Shown here: positions 1 to 12,400 of the stretch, in pieces | How the letters are laid out: every line of letters starts with the position of its first letter | Numbering within the stretch: position 1 is the first letter of the stretch | Source of the DNA: Casuarius casuarius | Lineage: Eukaryota > Chordata > Aves > Casuariiformes > Casuariidae | NCBI GenBank assembly: GCA_003342895.1 | Contig: PTFA01000491.1 | Coordinates: 124,001-188,000 of the forward strand | Direction: 5' to 3' | Length of the DNA: 64,000 nt | Notes under the pieces: model-generated | Databases searched by the model: none | What the model saw: only the letters and a program-made list of their open reading frames with translations | What the model was told of the DNA's origin: nothing | Position numbers and translations under genes: made by a program

Positions 1-3000
1 TTCTGGGGTTGGAAAAGGTGACCTCAAATCCAGCCGCAGGTTCTAGCTCGCCCCTTCCCCACGGCTCTCCAGGAGTCGGGATTGCTGCTGCCTCGGTTGC
101 TCCTGCAGAGCGGGGGATCCAGAGAGCCTCCTTGTCCTGGCTGCTCAGCCCACGAGTTCACACAGCGAAAGCCACCTTGGCACGCGGAGCAGGGAGTGTT
201 AGCAGCTCGCGGGCGGTGCCTGCCAAGTACAATGAATTCCTAGGAAAGCAGCAAATCGGAACCGGCCCAAGTGAGGCAGGCACGAGACCTGGAGAGGTCA
301 CCCCGTACCCTGGGCCTCCTTACTGCCGGAGACCGCCCGCCTCCCAAGGTCCCAATGTCCCGCCAGCCCCCGCGTACAGGTCGTGGGGTCCTTGCGCTAG
401 TGCGTGCCTGCGAATTCTTGCCGTTCCGCAAGCAGAATTTGAAAACTGAGGTTATGGAAAAGTTTATCCATATTCAAGAAACCGGGAAGCCCATGTTCTT
501 CCAGCTTCCCTCCTCTCTCTTCCGCGTTGCGGGTCTCTCTGTTGCATGATAAGGGCTCGCTGGGTCTCAAAAGTTGGACACTGTTGGAAAGGGGAGATGT
601 TTTCGTTGCCATGTACAGGGAGGAATCAAAGCCGGGGCCCTTCCCCCTGCGCAGTTTACGGGAACTTTGCAGCTGTAATTCCTACCATGTGGTGCTGCAA
701 ACATACCTCCTTCCCCCAGGGCCAGGGACTGCGGGCTCCCCGTGCCTGCAGCTCCCCACTGGTGCTTGGTGCCTCTGGATGCCCAGGAGCTGGGGCCAAA
801 AGGTGAGGGGCAAGAGCAGACAGAAGGGAGAAGAAGCCACGAGTTGTGGCTGCTGCAGCTCGGGGTCGTGGAGACGCGGAGGAATGGCAGGAAATAGCAT
901 CTTTGAGGAAGCTGGTTCAACAGCTGAAAAACAAGAAAAATTAGCCGTGTAGAGCCCAGGAGAAAAAAATCCTTCAGCTGAGCGGCTTTCTGTCCACAAG
1001 CCTTGGAGCTGTGACAGCGTTTAAAAGCTGGAATCTCGAGCTTTAATAGATTCCGAAAAATGCTGACTTAGGAGAGCATTGCAGCACGCCGGGCTTTTGT
1101 TTCGCCTGCTCCCTTTTCCAGTTTGCTTCGCGCAGCCCTGAAGGGGCGGCGATGGAGCAGCTTGCAGCTCCCGCTGCCGTTTGGCTGTGCAGCACCGCTG
1201 CCCTAGCTTCGCTCTCCCTGCAGCACGGCCCCGGGAGCGATTCAGCCAAGGAGAAGCGTCACTAAGCACCTGGGGCCTTTGGGTCCCGGGCAGCTGAGCT
1301 CGGTATCCTCGCACTGCGGCGGAGCGGGGCAGAAGGAGTCCCGCTGATGCTTTTGCCTTCTTCAGTTTATCTGTGGTTGGGGAGCGGAGTGGCCAAGGTG
1401 AGGTTTGGATGGCGCTGGGTTCTCCCAGCTGCTGATCACCTGCGCTTAACCTTTAAAATACAGCACTTCGAATCATGAGCTGAAGACACACAGTTAATCC
1501 TCCCGGTGTTTCTGCACAGTAGGGGAACATCATTAACTTGTTTAGATTAATTAATTACTTGGGTAGAAAACATCTTCCTGGTCTCTGATTGTACCTTGCC
1601 TACAAGACATGCAGTCCAGCCTGTGATAAGCGTTCTTCCATGCCCCCACCACAAAAATAACTCTAACTGCAGAGTAAAGATGGGAAAATAGAAGTAGAAA
1701 TATATTATGGCCTACTCTGAGGTCACGAGGGGAATGGGCCCGTGGCAGAACTGAGGAGGAATAAGCTCTCCTGCCCTGCAATCTAGCTATTAGTTAGTCT
1801 TTGCTTTTTGAAACAGACACAAGAAGAGCGAAGCAATGGTTAATAACATTATTCCAAACGTTTCGTTACTGGGATGAGGCCACACATGGTCTATTGCTAA
1901 TGACACCTTTGCAGAGATCACTGGCGTCTCATTCGCACGTGGCTCTCCCAGTGAGCTCTGAAGCGTCCCCTTATCGTGTCCCCTGCAGCGCTCAGGCACC
2001 AGTGTGCAGCAGCAGAGCTGTACGAGCACTAGCTGTGTCAATGGTTTGAAATCAAACTTTAATACGAATGTGTCTGTGACCATTCTACACTGCCTTTGAG
2101 GGCATGTTTGCATTTTGTTGCGGGGATGCTCTTGAGCAGAACATCACTGTTGAGATAGTTGGAATTCTCCATGTGGTGGTTAGATATGTGCCGTATTAGT
2201 TGTGTACATCATCTAATCGCTGGATAGACACAAAAAACCACAGGCTTTATGCAATTTTCCAGTACTATGTGAATTTTGTACAATTGCTTCAGACTGACTG
2301 GAAATCATCTGCAAGCCAAAAATCTTTCACTGAAGCAATTAGCAAATCATTTTAAATAACAAATGCAATTGGAATCTCACAATCTATTGGTAGATAGAGC
2401 TGTGGGTAAGGGTAAGTTCATTGAATGGGTCCTTTGTTTTGAATCACTTTTTTAGGTTTGGCCAATCCACTTGGAGAGAAAGTGCCTTCTCTCGCCATAG
2501 TGATAACCATGAAAGTCTATGTGAAAGCTGAGGAAACTGGAATACAGAGGAATTTCAGACTGCCCCTCACTACCACTCTGTTAACGCTTTTATTTCTTAT
2601 TCTTCTTTCTAAGAGATCAGGTAACTGCGTGGTCTGGCCCTCCTCGTGGGCATTGTCAGCAGGACAAAGGGTTCCCATTTACTCTGAGCCTCTTTCCTGC
2701 AGCAGTGTAAGTTATAGAGCAGCCTTTGAAGGCACTTCACACTGGCGGAGCGGTGCAGGGGCTGCGCTGCAAGCAGAATTTGTGCCCGGGAGAGCACTGC
2801 TGGTGTCCGAGATCTCTCTAGCACAGTAGCACTCTCTTCTCAGGGCCTGGGCACAGCACGATGCTAATGTGGCTTTCAGGTGCTGCAGCTTGACTTGATT
2901 AATTGCATTTGCACTTCCTTCTGTCCTTCCTTCCCCTTCCAATTTCTTACTTCCCATCTGTCTTATGCTCACTCTTCCTTTCTTTAGCTTCTGGCTTTCC

Positions 3001-3099
3001 ATGCTCTTTCCCCCCAGTTTTTATCCTTTGCACGTTCTATTCCACCATTTTTGTTTCCCCTCTCTCCTGCTCACTTGTCCCCCACCCTCTCTTCCGCAG
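1..3099. other. Upstream flank of ADAMTS10
   Basis: No protein-coding exon could be recognised on either strand. GC-rich, CpG-containing patches lie at about 180-420 and 1140-1340; the rest is AT-richer unique sequence. A good splice donor (AAG then GTGAGG at 1398) follows the second patch, so a non-coding ADAMTS10 first exon ending at 1397 is possible, since the human gene starts with an untranslated exon. This is inference; no TATA box or clear initiator was seen. A pyrimidine-rich stretch at about 2915-3098 leads to the acceptor at 3098-3099. Confidence 0.4.
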
Positions 3100-3350
3100 G
3101 GGTGATGCCACCAAGAGCTGTTGATTCGAATTAGCCCATGTTGACATTATTAGGCCAGCCCAGGCACAGCGCGTTACCAGGATACCATCGGCCTCACTGC
3201 TTGGGGGAGAACACGGAGCGGCTGAGGATGCCTGCGAAGCAACCGAGGACTCCCGTCTCTACATAAGCGGTGGCTGAAAGAGAGACATGTTGGGACAGCG
3301 CCTTTTCAGCTGGTACAATACTCCCTGCACTGAGACAAGCGTCGCTAACT
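3100..3350 (+). other. ADAMTS10: Probable 5' UTR part of the first coding exon of ADAMTS10
   Basis: A long pyrimidine tract ends in CCGCAG at 3094-3099, a good acceptor, so the exon with the start codon probably begins at 3100. The leader carries upstream ATGs: 3105 (9 codons), 3138 (42 codons, stop at 3264) and 3287 (a different frame, overlapping the main start). The frame of the main ATG is closed upstream by TAA at 3264, so no longer N-terminus is possible in this exon. The exact 5' border is inferred. Confidence 0.45.
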
Positions 3351-3438
3351 ATGGCAACAGCTTGGAGACTTCTCACGTGGACTGTCATCTTCACCACGGC
3401 TGTGCGCAGCTTCCCTGGTTACACCTTCCAGTCTCAAG
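3351..3438 (+). CDS. ADAMTS10: ADAMTS10 coding exon 1: signal peptide
   Basis: Residues 1-29, beginning [18 protein letters not shown], a typical hydrophobic secretory signal; cleavage probably falls near S20. The ATG has A at -3 and G at +4, a strong Kozak context, and is the first in-frame ATG after the upstream TAA. The exon ends in phase 1 before GTAGGG. The human N-terminus is laid out the same way: signal, then SQ joined to EFLSSL across this intron. A GTG-started reading from 3270 in the same frame is not a plausible start. Confidence 0.9.
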
Positions 3439-6400
3439 GTAGGGATTGCCGTGGGGAGGGGAGGAGAGCTGGCACCATCGGCCTCTGCTGGCAGAATCCC
3501 TAATGCTGGCCCCGGGGGAAGTGTTAGGGTGAGACTGCGTTTGGGCCGTAGGTGGAGATACCCTGAACTCTGCTGTGCTCAGAACTGCAGCAGAAGTCCC
3601 GCTGCTGATTTTGCAGGTGTGACACATGCCCCTTGGCCTGCGATGTGTTGTGCTCTGAGATGTTATGCTCCTTCACTTCTTGCAGGACTTAGGATTCAAA
3701 GCTGCAGGGTCTGGATAACATGAGAGTCACATTACAGGCTTAGGGAACAGGAGGAGGTGTGATAGCAACAGGGGAAGCTCCCCTTCCACTTGGGTGGAGT
3801 GGAGCATCCTTGCATGAACAGAGGCTTTGTTGCGAAGAGGGATGTGTATGTGCAGCAAGCTGGTGTGCTTGCGAGCAGCTCTCTGTGCGTGCAGGGATGG
3901 AGGTCTCTGCTGGAGCATACAAACATCCAGGTACAGCTATGAGTGGACAGACGTGCTGCCGGAGGAGCAGTATGTGTGCACGCATTTCTGTAGGTGCTGC
4001 TATTAATATGTGTTCAAATCTCTTTGGGCATAAGCATTTCGTACCTGTTTATGTGTGCGTGTTTCTGTTGTGCATGTGTTTAAATACAGAACTACACATG
4101 CAAATTATCACAAGGAGAGCAGGAATGGGGGTCTCATGCACATTAGCAGCTTTGTACATGATTTTATTCCATGGAGTGACTGGAAAGTGAGATGGGCTGA
4201 CTCTTAGCCAGTCTAGAATGAAAATTCAACATTGACAGGTAATATGGAATGGTTAAATTGCTTAATACTCATTTGTTTCTGTGACCATTTCTTAAGAGGC
4301 AGTATGAATGCTAGCATTAGGCACCAAAGGTAGGGGAGGTAAAAATGAAGAGCTCCTAAATTAGATGCTTATCTGTAAACGGCGTTAATACCTCAGCAGT
4401 GTACTTACACAAACATAATGCTGAAATACTTATGTGCCTGGGTTGATTGCAGCAGGGCCAAAGTCAATGGTGTACTCAGCCCGTTGCATAGCACATCATC
4501 ATCAGGCTGTTGTTATGTTGGCTGCGGGTGGTCTTGTCAGGTAGAATTGAAAAGAGGGACAAAGGCAGTCCAAAGCTACATGCTGTCCTGGGTCTGAACA
4601 CCATATCATTGCTAAATTTGGAATATCATTGCATTGCAGCTTGTGCAGGGTGAAACAAGAGGCAATCAAATTATAGAGCGTGTGCTATGCATGCACGGTG
4701 CAGCATGCAACCTTACAGAGGCAGATTTTCTTTAATCTGAAACACAGTTTCTGGTCCTTTTAGCCAACGACTCTGGCAATTCCTGTTGTGAATGTTCTGG
4801 GCCTCCTGTGTCTGTCACTTCACACCTCCCTCCATCTGCACCACCGCACTCACAGCACTAGCGCCACGCTAATGAGAACTTCACTGCCAAATCACCTCCG
4901 TCCGGACTCTCAGTGGCTAAAACCCCCCTTCGCTCCCAAGTCCCTGCTCTGTGTGCTAATACAGCTCGGTTTAAACCCACGGGCTCATTGTTAGTGTAGT
5001 TGGTATAGCCTCCTTTGCACTTACTGGCTTCCCTGAGCAGAGCAATGGGCAAGGGTCAGCTTGTGATGCTGGCGGGAGCATGGCGCCGTGGGCGAGCGCA
5101 GGCAGTAGCCAAGCCAGGAATAGAAGCTTATCCCCTCTCCAGTCCCAGCCCCGTGCCCAGTGCCTTGGATCAGGCTGCCCCATGGGCCCCTCTTACTGTC
5201 AGAGCCCTTTTTTAGGCTCCTGAACGGTTGGCTCCATGCTATTAATAATGCTCAACACTTTGCTTCGCCACGTTGCTGAGATAGTAAGTACATAATCCTC
5301 ACAACGCCCTTTCAAGAGGGTGAAACACTGATATCTCCACTTATCAGTTGGAGGCATGAAGAAATAAAGGCCAGTGTTTTCAACAAGCCACTGATTTCAG
5401 TGGAAGGGACTTGCCCAGGTGGTCCAGTGAGTTAGCAATGGAGCAGGATTCATGTGCCCCATGTGCAGAACTCCAAATCAGTGTATTTATTTTATGGAGG
5501 AAAAAAGTTAATGCATTTTACTCATAAGCTGTAGGTATCCATATGGCTGACAGCAGCCCAAAGTTGAAGGCGTCTATGAGTCAGCAAAGCTGTAACAAGC
5601 TTCAGAGGCCAAATAACACGTGTCAACTATGCAATTTTTAACAGTGCAGGTAATGCAGATGAAACAATTAATCAAGGACTCAGTAACCATCTTCCCTTGT
5701 TGAATGCTTTTTAATCAACAGGAAATTTTCTTCTAGTGCTTTAGTTTAACCACAGTGATAGAGCGTATGTTCCATGATATACTGAGCATTAAATGAGGAT
5801 AATCTCACTGGTCCCCTCTCACCTGTAACTCTATGGAAGAAGCATTGAGGCTGCCACAAGGCCAGGGCAGCCTGAAGCCGGGGGATCCCATAGCATTTTC
5901 CCCAGATGTCCCCTGTGGGTTGTGTCTGTGCTGCAGCTGAGGCTCCTCTCCGCTCTGGTGATAAGACCAGAGCAAACCTCTGCTTCCTTTTCATCCTTTA
6001 ATCAGCTCTGTAATGACCGAGGTGACGAGGAGAGCACACAAGGTGAGGAAACAAAAACCTCCCCCTTCCCTCTCTGGCTTTCACCTTCTTTCTCTTCTTC
6101 TCTGTGCTCCTGCTCTGTCTTGTGCCTCCTCTGCCCTTTTCCTTCCTGTGCCTCCTGTGCTGTTCCTTCCCCTGCTGATGTGTTTGCCCTTTACACGAGA
6201 AGGTAAGAGGATGAGCTACATCCCCCCTCACACCCTGTCCTTCCTGCATTCCCAGCTTTCTCCAGTCTCCTCTCTCAGGAAGATCTGCTGCTCGCTGGAT
6301 GCCCAGCAGACCACACAGCCATGGGCAGCTCCATTTTCCTACCAAAGGGCTTTTTATAGCATCTCACTGAAGCAGTTTGACAGCTCTCTGGAAACACTAG

Positions 6401-9400
6401 GCTTCTTATCACTGGTGCAAACCCTTCTGATACAGCGAAAGCAATATTGCATATTTTAAGCCAAGGTCTATTAATACAGCAAGTGGCTGAGAGGACAGAG
6501 AGAACATGATGGATTTTCAGGAAGGAAGGAAGGGCCAAATAGTGCCATTCTTGGTGCTGGGTGCTCCTAGTGTACTCTGTAATATGGGGAGCAGGACCGA
6601 GGCAAGGATGAGGAGCTGAGAGAGAAGGGAACATCTCTAATGCTGTTGGGTGGACATGAAGTGAGAGCAGGCCATGTGAGTACACAGGGTTAGGGAGCAA
6701 AAGAGATGCCTGTACCCTAGTGCTAGAGGAGAGGAAGGAGCCAGCTGTAATGCTAGAAGAGGACACTGGGTTCTTCCTTGGGTTGAAAGTCTCTCTTCAT
6801 TGTTTTTTTCTATTTGTGATGTCTCCATAGCAAAGCATCCCTTCTTAAGACATTCATGCAATGCTGGGCACAGTTCTTATCTTTTTCTTCCTATGCCTCA
6901 GTTTCCTGAGTGACATCCCTGAGGTTGCGGAGGGAGCCTGCACTACAGCAAAAGCTAGTTCTCACACACAACCTGAACCCCAGACCCCGGACACTTTCTC
7001 TTCCCCTGGAAGTACATTGCAGGTCAGGATTAGAGACAGCAGTACAGCGTCCCAGGCACTTCTTTAGCCACTGGGTGCATGAACCTGCTTCCTAGTCACT
7101 ATTTTGTAAGCTATCATGGACTGCAGAAAGAGAAAAACAAAAAACTTCCGATAGCAAGTTTTTCCAAGCCTGAGGTCATTGCTTAAGTGCAAATAGTCAC
7201 GCTTGTTTGCCCGTCTGCATCACACAAGAGGCAGTGTGATGTGGGAGAAGCTAAAGCACAGGAAGTTTTTTTAAAAAAAACTAATAATTACTTCTGGCTC
7301 ATCGAGCCAAGGGAGAGGTGCCAGAGGTGCTTATGGTTTGGAAGGTTGGGAGCTAATCCCTAAACCCAGCTGGTGGGAAGGACTGTCCCATTAGTGGTGG
7401 CCAAGGAAACCACTCTGTCAGGATCCCACACTGGAAAACACACTAGAGGAAAAGGAAACTTTCCAGTGCTGCCATGTGGTAAGAGTGTAATTTGGAGTCC
7501 AAATTTATGATGGCTGGGAAGGCTTTGAAGATGGGTGCTGTGGAGCCAGGCAAAATGCAGCCACCCCAGAGCAGCCTGGCCTCTCCCGGCTTGCTTAGGA
7601 AACAACAAGAAATAGGATGCAGAAACACAGTAAGACCCCTCCAGCATGAAAAGAGGGTGGATCCTCTCCCACTCCATAAGCAGACCTCCAGCCATCAGGG
7701 GCGAAGAAGAAAACTCTCTGATGGGGGGTGGGGAGGGCTAACCTGTCTAATGCATGATATTTTTACATCTTCTGCTAAAGCATTCACTACTGAAGGCTGT
7801 CTGAATCAGCCTGACCTCAGATCAGATCCAGTCTGGCAATCCCTGTGACATTTGTTTAGAAAATGGGAAATTTCTGTAGAGGTTGCAGAGAGCCAATTTC
7901 TTTGACAGCTATAGGTGTTGTGTTACCAGGCAAGTGCAGTCAGACATTTTGGACGGTGACGTTGTCAGAGCACATTTCCTAAGTGGTACGAGACAGGCTC
8001 AAAAGCTCAAGTGTCTCAAGAGGAGGTGCTAAGCCAAGCTGATATGTTAAAGAGCACCAGGCTGGGGAGCTGGAAAGGCAGGATGGTCTAGCGGATAGAG
8101 ACCTGGCTGGGGAATCAGGATGCCTGACTTCTTTTCTTGCTGTCTTTTTGGGCACAGCTGGGGAATTCTGGTTTCCCCCTTTGTCTCTTTTATGTTGATT
8201 GTAAGATTGTCATAGCAAGGATGTTGTCGTGGTTTATCTTTGAGGGATGACTGGTGCCTAATGCACTAATGCAGCTGTGATCTGGGAGGCTAGTACAGTA
8301 CTATGTGAATTATCAAAAGGCCGTGAGTTAGCAGGTCCACCTGGCAATCACCTGCAGAGGAAGGAGATTAGCCTCCATAGGCCAAAGGCCTTCATGAATA
8401 CCCCAAGAGGCTTGCTCAGTGTCACACAGCCTGGACAGAGCAGGGAATCCCGGCATCATGTCCCTGTTGTGCCATAATTTCAGGGGCCTCCATCCTTCTG
8501 CCCATCTTTTTTTATTAGATGTCTGTTGTAAGCAGGCACAAGTGCACTCAGTCTGTTCTTCAAGCTGGAGGGAAACCACACAGCTGGTCTGGTGTGACAC
8601 AGAACAGATTAAGTCCTACAAGGTGGCAAGGGGATAAGCTGAGAGCTGATGCCCTGTTAATGCCGTTAAATGTGCTTTCATGTGGAGCGTAAATGGCATG
8701 AATGTGTCTGCCCACAGTATGGCCACTGAATTTAAGAATTCCCCTTGTGTCAGGGCAGTGTCCATCCGCCTTGCACAGCTGTGACCTTAGGTAACGTTCA
8801 GATGCAGCCAGCTCTGCGTGAGGTTATTGGGTATTTTGCTGACTCTCTTTGCAGAACATCACTCTTCCTGTGTTTGCTTTTCTTCCCCAGAGGAGTTCCT
8901 CTCCAGCCTCGATCACTATGAAATTGCGTTCCCCATCCAAGTGGACCAAAACGGCGACTTCCTCACCTTTGACATGAGAAGCCAGCTGAAGCAACGCCCT
9001 CGGCGCAGTCTGGGCTCCCTGCCCTATGAGCCATCTGAGCAACAGGTCTTCTACAAGGTCTCTGCTCATCGAACACAGTTCCTCCTCAACTTGACACTGC
9101 ACTCCAACCTGCTGGCTGAGCACTTCACTGTCGAATACTGGAAACGAGATGGTGTGGACTGGCAACATGATTTCCATGAAGACTGCCACTATGCAGGCCA
9201 CTTGCAAGATCAGTACCGGAACTCAAAGGTCGCCATCAGCAACTGCAATGGACTGGTGAGGCTCCATATTTTGCCCAGCTGAGGGCAATACTGACAACTA
9301 GAGCTGCCCGTAGAACAGAGCAGATTGCAGCTTATTCTACCCTCACTAGAGAAATGTAACCTGATTTGGGTCCCAGCAGGCAGCCTTCCAGGGTGATGGG

Positions 9401-12400
9401 ATAGGCATGGGGTTGGTGTCAAGCTAGAGTATTGCGCACTGATATCAAAAGTCACCTGAGCATGACGATGGCCATATCTCTTCATTACATCTGTAGGGGT
9501 TCCTGATTCATGTTTGGATTGCAGTCCAGTTCCTGCTGAAGTCAGTGGGCATCTTTCCATTGGTTTTACCCAGAATGGGAAGAGCAAGGCAGTAGACCAC
9601 ATTTGGATTATTCTGGCTCTCAGAACTCTCCAGTCTGTTTCCAACAGCAACAGCAAACAATATATATTGCATGTATTAGTGAGGAAGAAGTGCAGAAGGG
9701 CAGGAATTTTGCAGCACAACTGAGACTGTCAAAAGTGCATTCAAATCCTAGTTGCAGATACATTCCTGGGGTTCCCATTTACTTGTTATTCAGATTTTGG
9801 GAGCTGAAAATATGACATCTGGTGAAAGACTGAAATAGTCAGTGTTCTTCAATGTAAAAAAGAGAACACCAAGAGGGGACAAGGTGGCATTCCTCAAATA
9901 CAGCAAGACTGCTGTAAAAAGGGAGGGAATAATCTGTTTTACCTGCTCCTAACAACTAGGATAAGATATCATGGTCTTAATTATCAGCAAGAAAGCTTGA
10001 TGGTAGACATCAACAGTAAGGATAACTAAGCTCTGGACTAGATAGTGTGCAGAGTGCTTGGCCCCTCCATCACTGAAGATCTTTAAGAACAGGCCAGACA
10101 AATGCCTGTCAAGACTACTCCAGGTATGATTCATTAGCTCTTTCAGCACTGGGAGTAGACTAAGGACTTCCATCCGTGTTTTTCTATGATATTTTGATAT
10201 TGCCAACTCACAAAGCAGCTTTCATGACCTGCCAGATGGAGGATGGAGCAAACATACCTTTTCAGTGAATCCCAGGGATGATGGCTCCCTTGGAGGGGTA
10301 ACATGTAGAAAAAACTCTATAGGCCAGATTCATATTTATGCTAAGGCTCCACCTCTTAACAGTATTCTGGCAGTGTAGAAGAGCTTCCAAATGGGAATGA
10401 GCTCACATTTGATTTATTGCTAAATTACATTGCCAGAACAGTGCTGTGGGTTATTAACAGAAATGAGAATCTCACTCATTATATTGGAGATTCTTGTGTT
10501 TGTATCTCACAGCCAGACATCGGAGGCTGTGTAAACCCTTGGTTCCCTAGTCATCCCTTTGTTTAGATGTGGGAACGCTGCTAAGTCCTGGAAGAATTAC
10601 TGATGTTCACAAAAGAAGAACTGAAGGGTGAGCTGGATGTTGTTGGCTCAGAAGGGATCTGACATTAGCCTACCTCCCCGCTTCACAGTGGGCAGCAAAT
10701 CCAGGGCAAGCAATGGCCAGGCAGCACTTGCACTGGGATAATTTAGTCCACAGACTGTGTTTAGTGCTGGAGAGATACCAGGGGTTGTCTGGCCAAGAAT
10801 GCAGCCAGGCCCAAAGAGGTACAGAGGGCTGTGCAGCAACCTCTCCTTTTCCTGACCTCCATCCTTCTGCCCTGGAGAGCTACAGGCATCATCAGCAGGG
10901 GGGATCTTCTGGGTTAAGGAGGAAGACAGGGTCAGGAACTTGCCACAGCACACTCTCCTCCAGGTAGGCATCAAGTCTGCTTAGGTGGGGACAAGTAGGG
11001 GCAGAAGAGAGCCTTCGGTCCCTGCGGTCTTAGAGGACGTGAGGTACAAGTGGACGCTGACAAGTGCCAATAGGGTGCTGCACGTGCTGACCCATGTTTG
11101 CCAGAGCTAAACTCGCTGATGGTGCAAAGGGACTTGCGTGTTGTGTGTTGTGAAATGGCCGCAAGCAGGTATCAGGTGCTGTTTATGGGGGACTGCTGTG
11201 CACTAAGGGGGAGGAAAAGGGAAGAATGTGTCTGCAAAAGCATCCAACCCAAGGTGTGAAAATGGGTAACAAAACCCAAACCATCCTCCCTTCCTTGAAC
11301 TTCCCCACATCCCTGTACATCTTCTGCAAGGCATAACTGTAATCCCTTTTGCTTTCAAACACTTGCAACATGTAATTCACACCTTACGGCACCCTGGTTT
11401 TAGACTGCTGATATCTGGGCACATTCCCATTGACTCATCTTTCTGGCCATATGCACACCGTCATATGCACATATGCATATACGCACATCACACGCTTGCT
11501 GTGCCCTCCACGTGCTCCTGCACAGCCACCCCAGCATGCAGGCATCCAAATCTGAGTACAGATAGGTAGATAGTGTACGTCAACGCAGGCATCTCCCTGT
11601 GGCAGAGGGCTTCCCCGCGCAAGCCACACCATGCTACACTTCGGTTTGAACAGGATAAAAGTCGCTGAGGCTTAAGTTGTCGGAAGCAAAGGGCAAAATG
11701 GTCCATGTTCCAAAACACGCAGAGCCGTGAGCTGCCAGCAAGGCAAGGCCGCCAGCAGGGCTGAACACAAAGCAGCTGGAGCCTGCAGGAAGCAGCCCTA
11801 GGAGCTCTGCCTCAGCCTTACAGGGAACTGAAAATCCTGTATTAAACAAAGCCAGGTTTCAGCCCACCGGCTGTATGAGATTCCAAAGACTGGTGTTCTA
11901 CCATCAGAAAATTTGCAATTAGGGGAAAACAACTTTGGGAAAAAAATGTCACTCTTTTCCCTCTTGAGTCAGAGCTCATAAAATGATAGTTTAAAGGCCA
12001 GGTTTACAACCCTGTTTGTCCGTGCTGAAATGTTGCTTTCATCTGAATTGCCCTCCTGAAATCATCGGAACATTAAATGCTCAGAGCTAGGCAGATGGCC
12101 CTGCTGGTGATGCTAATATCAAGCTGTTTGTGTGTGTTTAAGAGGAGGTAGAAGAGCTGAGTTGCAGTATGTGGCCATGCTTTCCTAAGTGTGGTTATAA
12201 GCTAATAGGATAAGCCATCCTTGCTCTGCAGATGACCTGAGTGAATCATAGACAGGATATCCAGTTTAGCTCCCCCACAAACCACAGAGATGTCTCCAAG
12301 GGCTTCTTGCCGCCCCCTTTCAACAGGCATGTGTCATGTCCATGACCCAGACCTCTATGCTCGGGTCTTTGGGGTAAGCGATGAGGGAGTTTTCAGACTC

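Larger units (their letters stand above)
3439..8890 (+). other. ADAMTS10: ADAMTS10 intron 1
   Basis: 5.45 kb with GT-AG borders. It holds MIR-like SINE remnants at about 5285-5480 (reverse), 8075-8230 (forward) and 8400-8470 (reverse). The remainder looks like unique intronic sequence, and I see no hidden exon. Confidence 0.8.

Noticed and set aside
3270..3350. N-terminal extension of ADAMTS10 from a GTG codon at 3270
   Set aside because: In frame, but it starts at GTG rather than ATG, would bury the signal peptide, and is not needed given the strong Kozak ATG at 3351.
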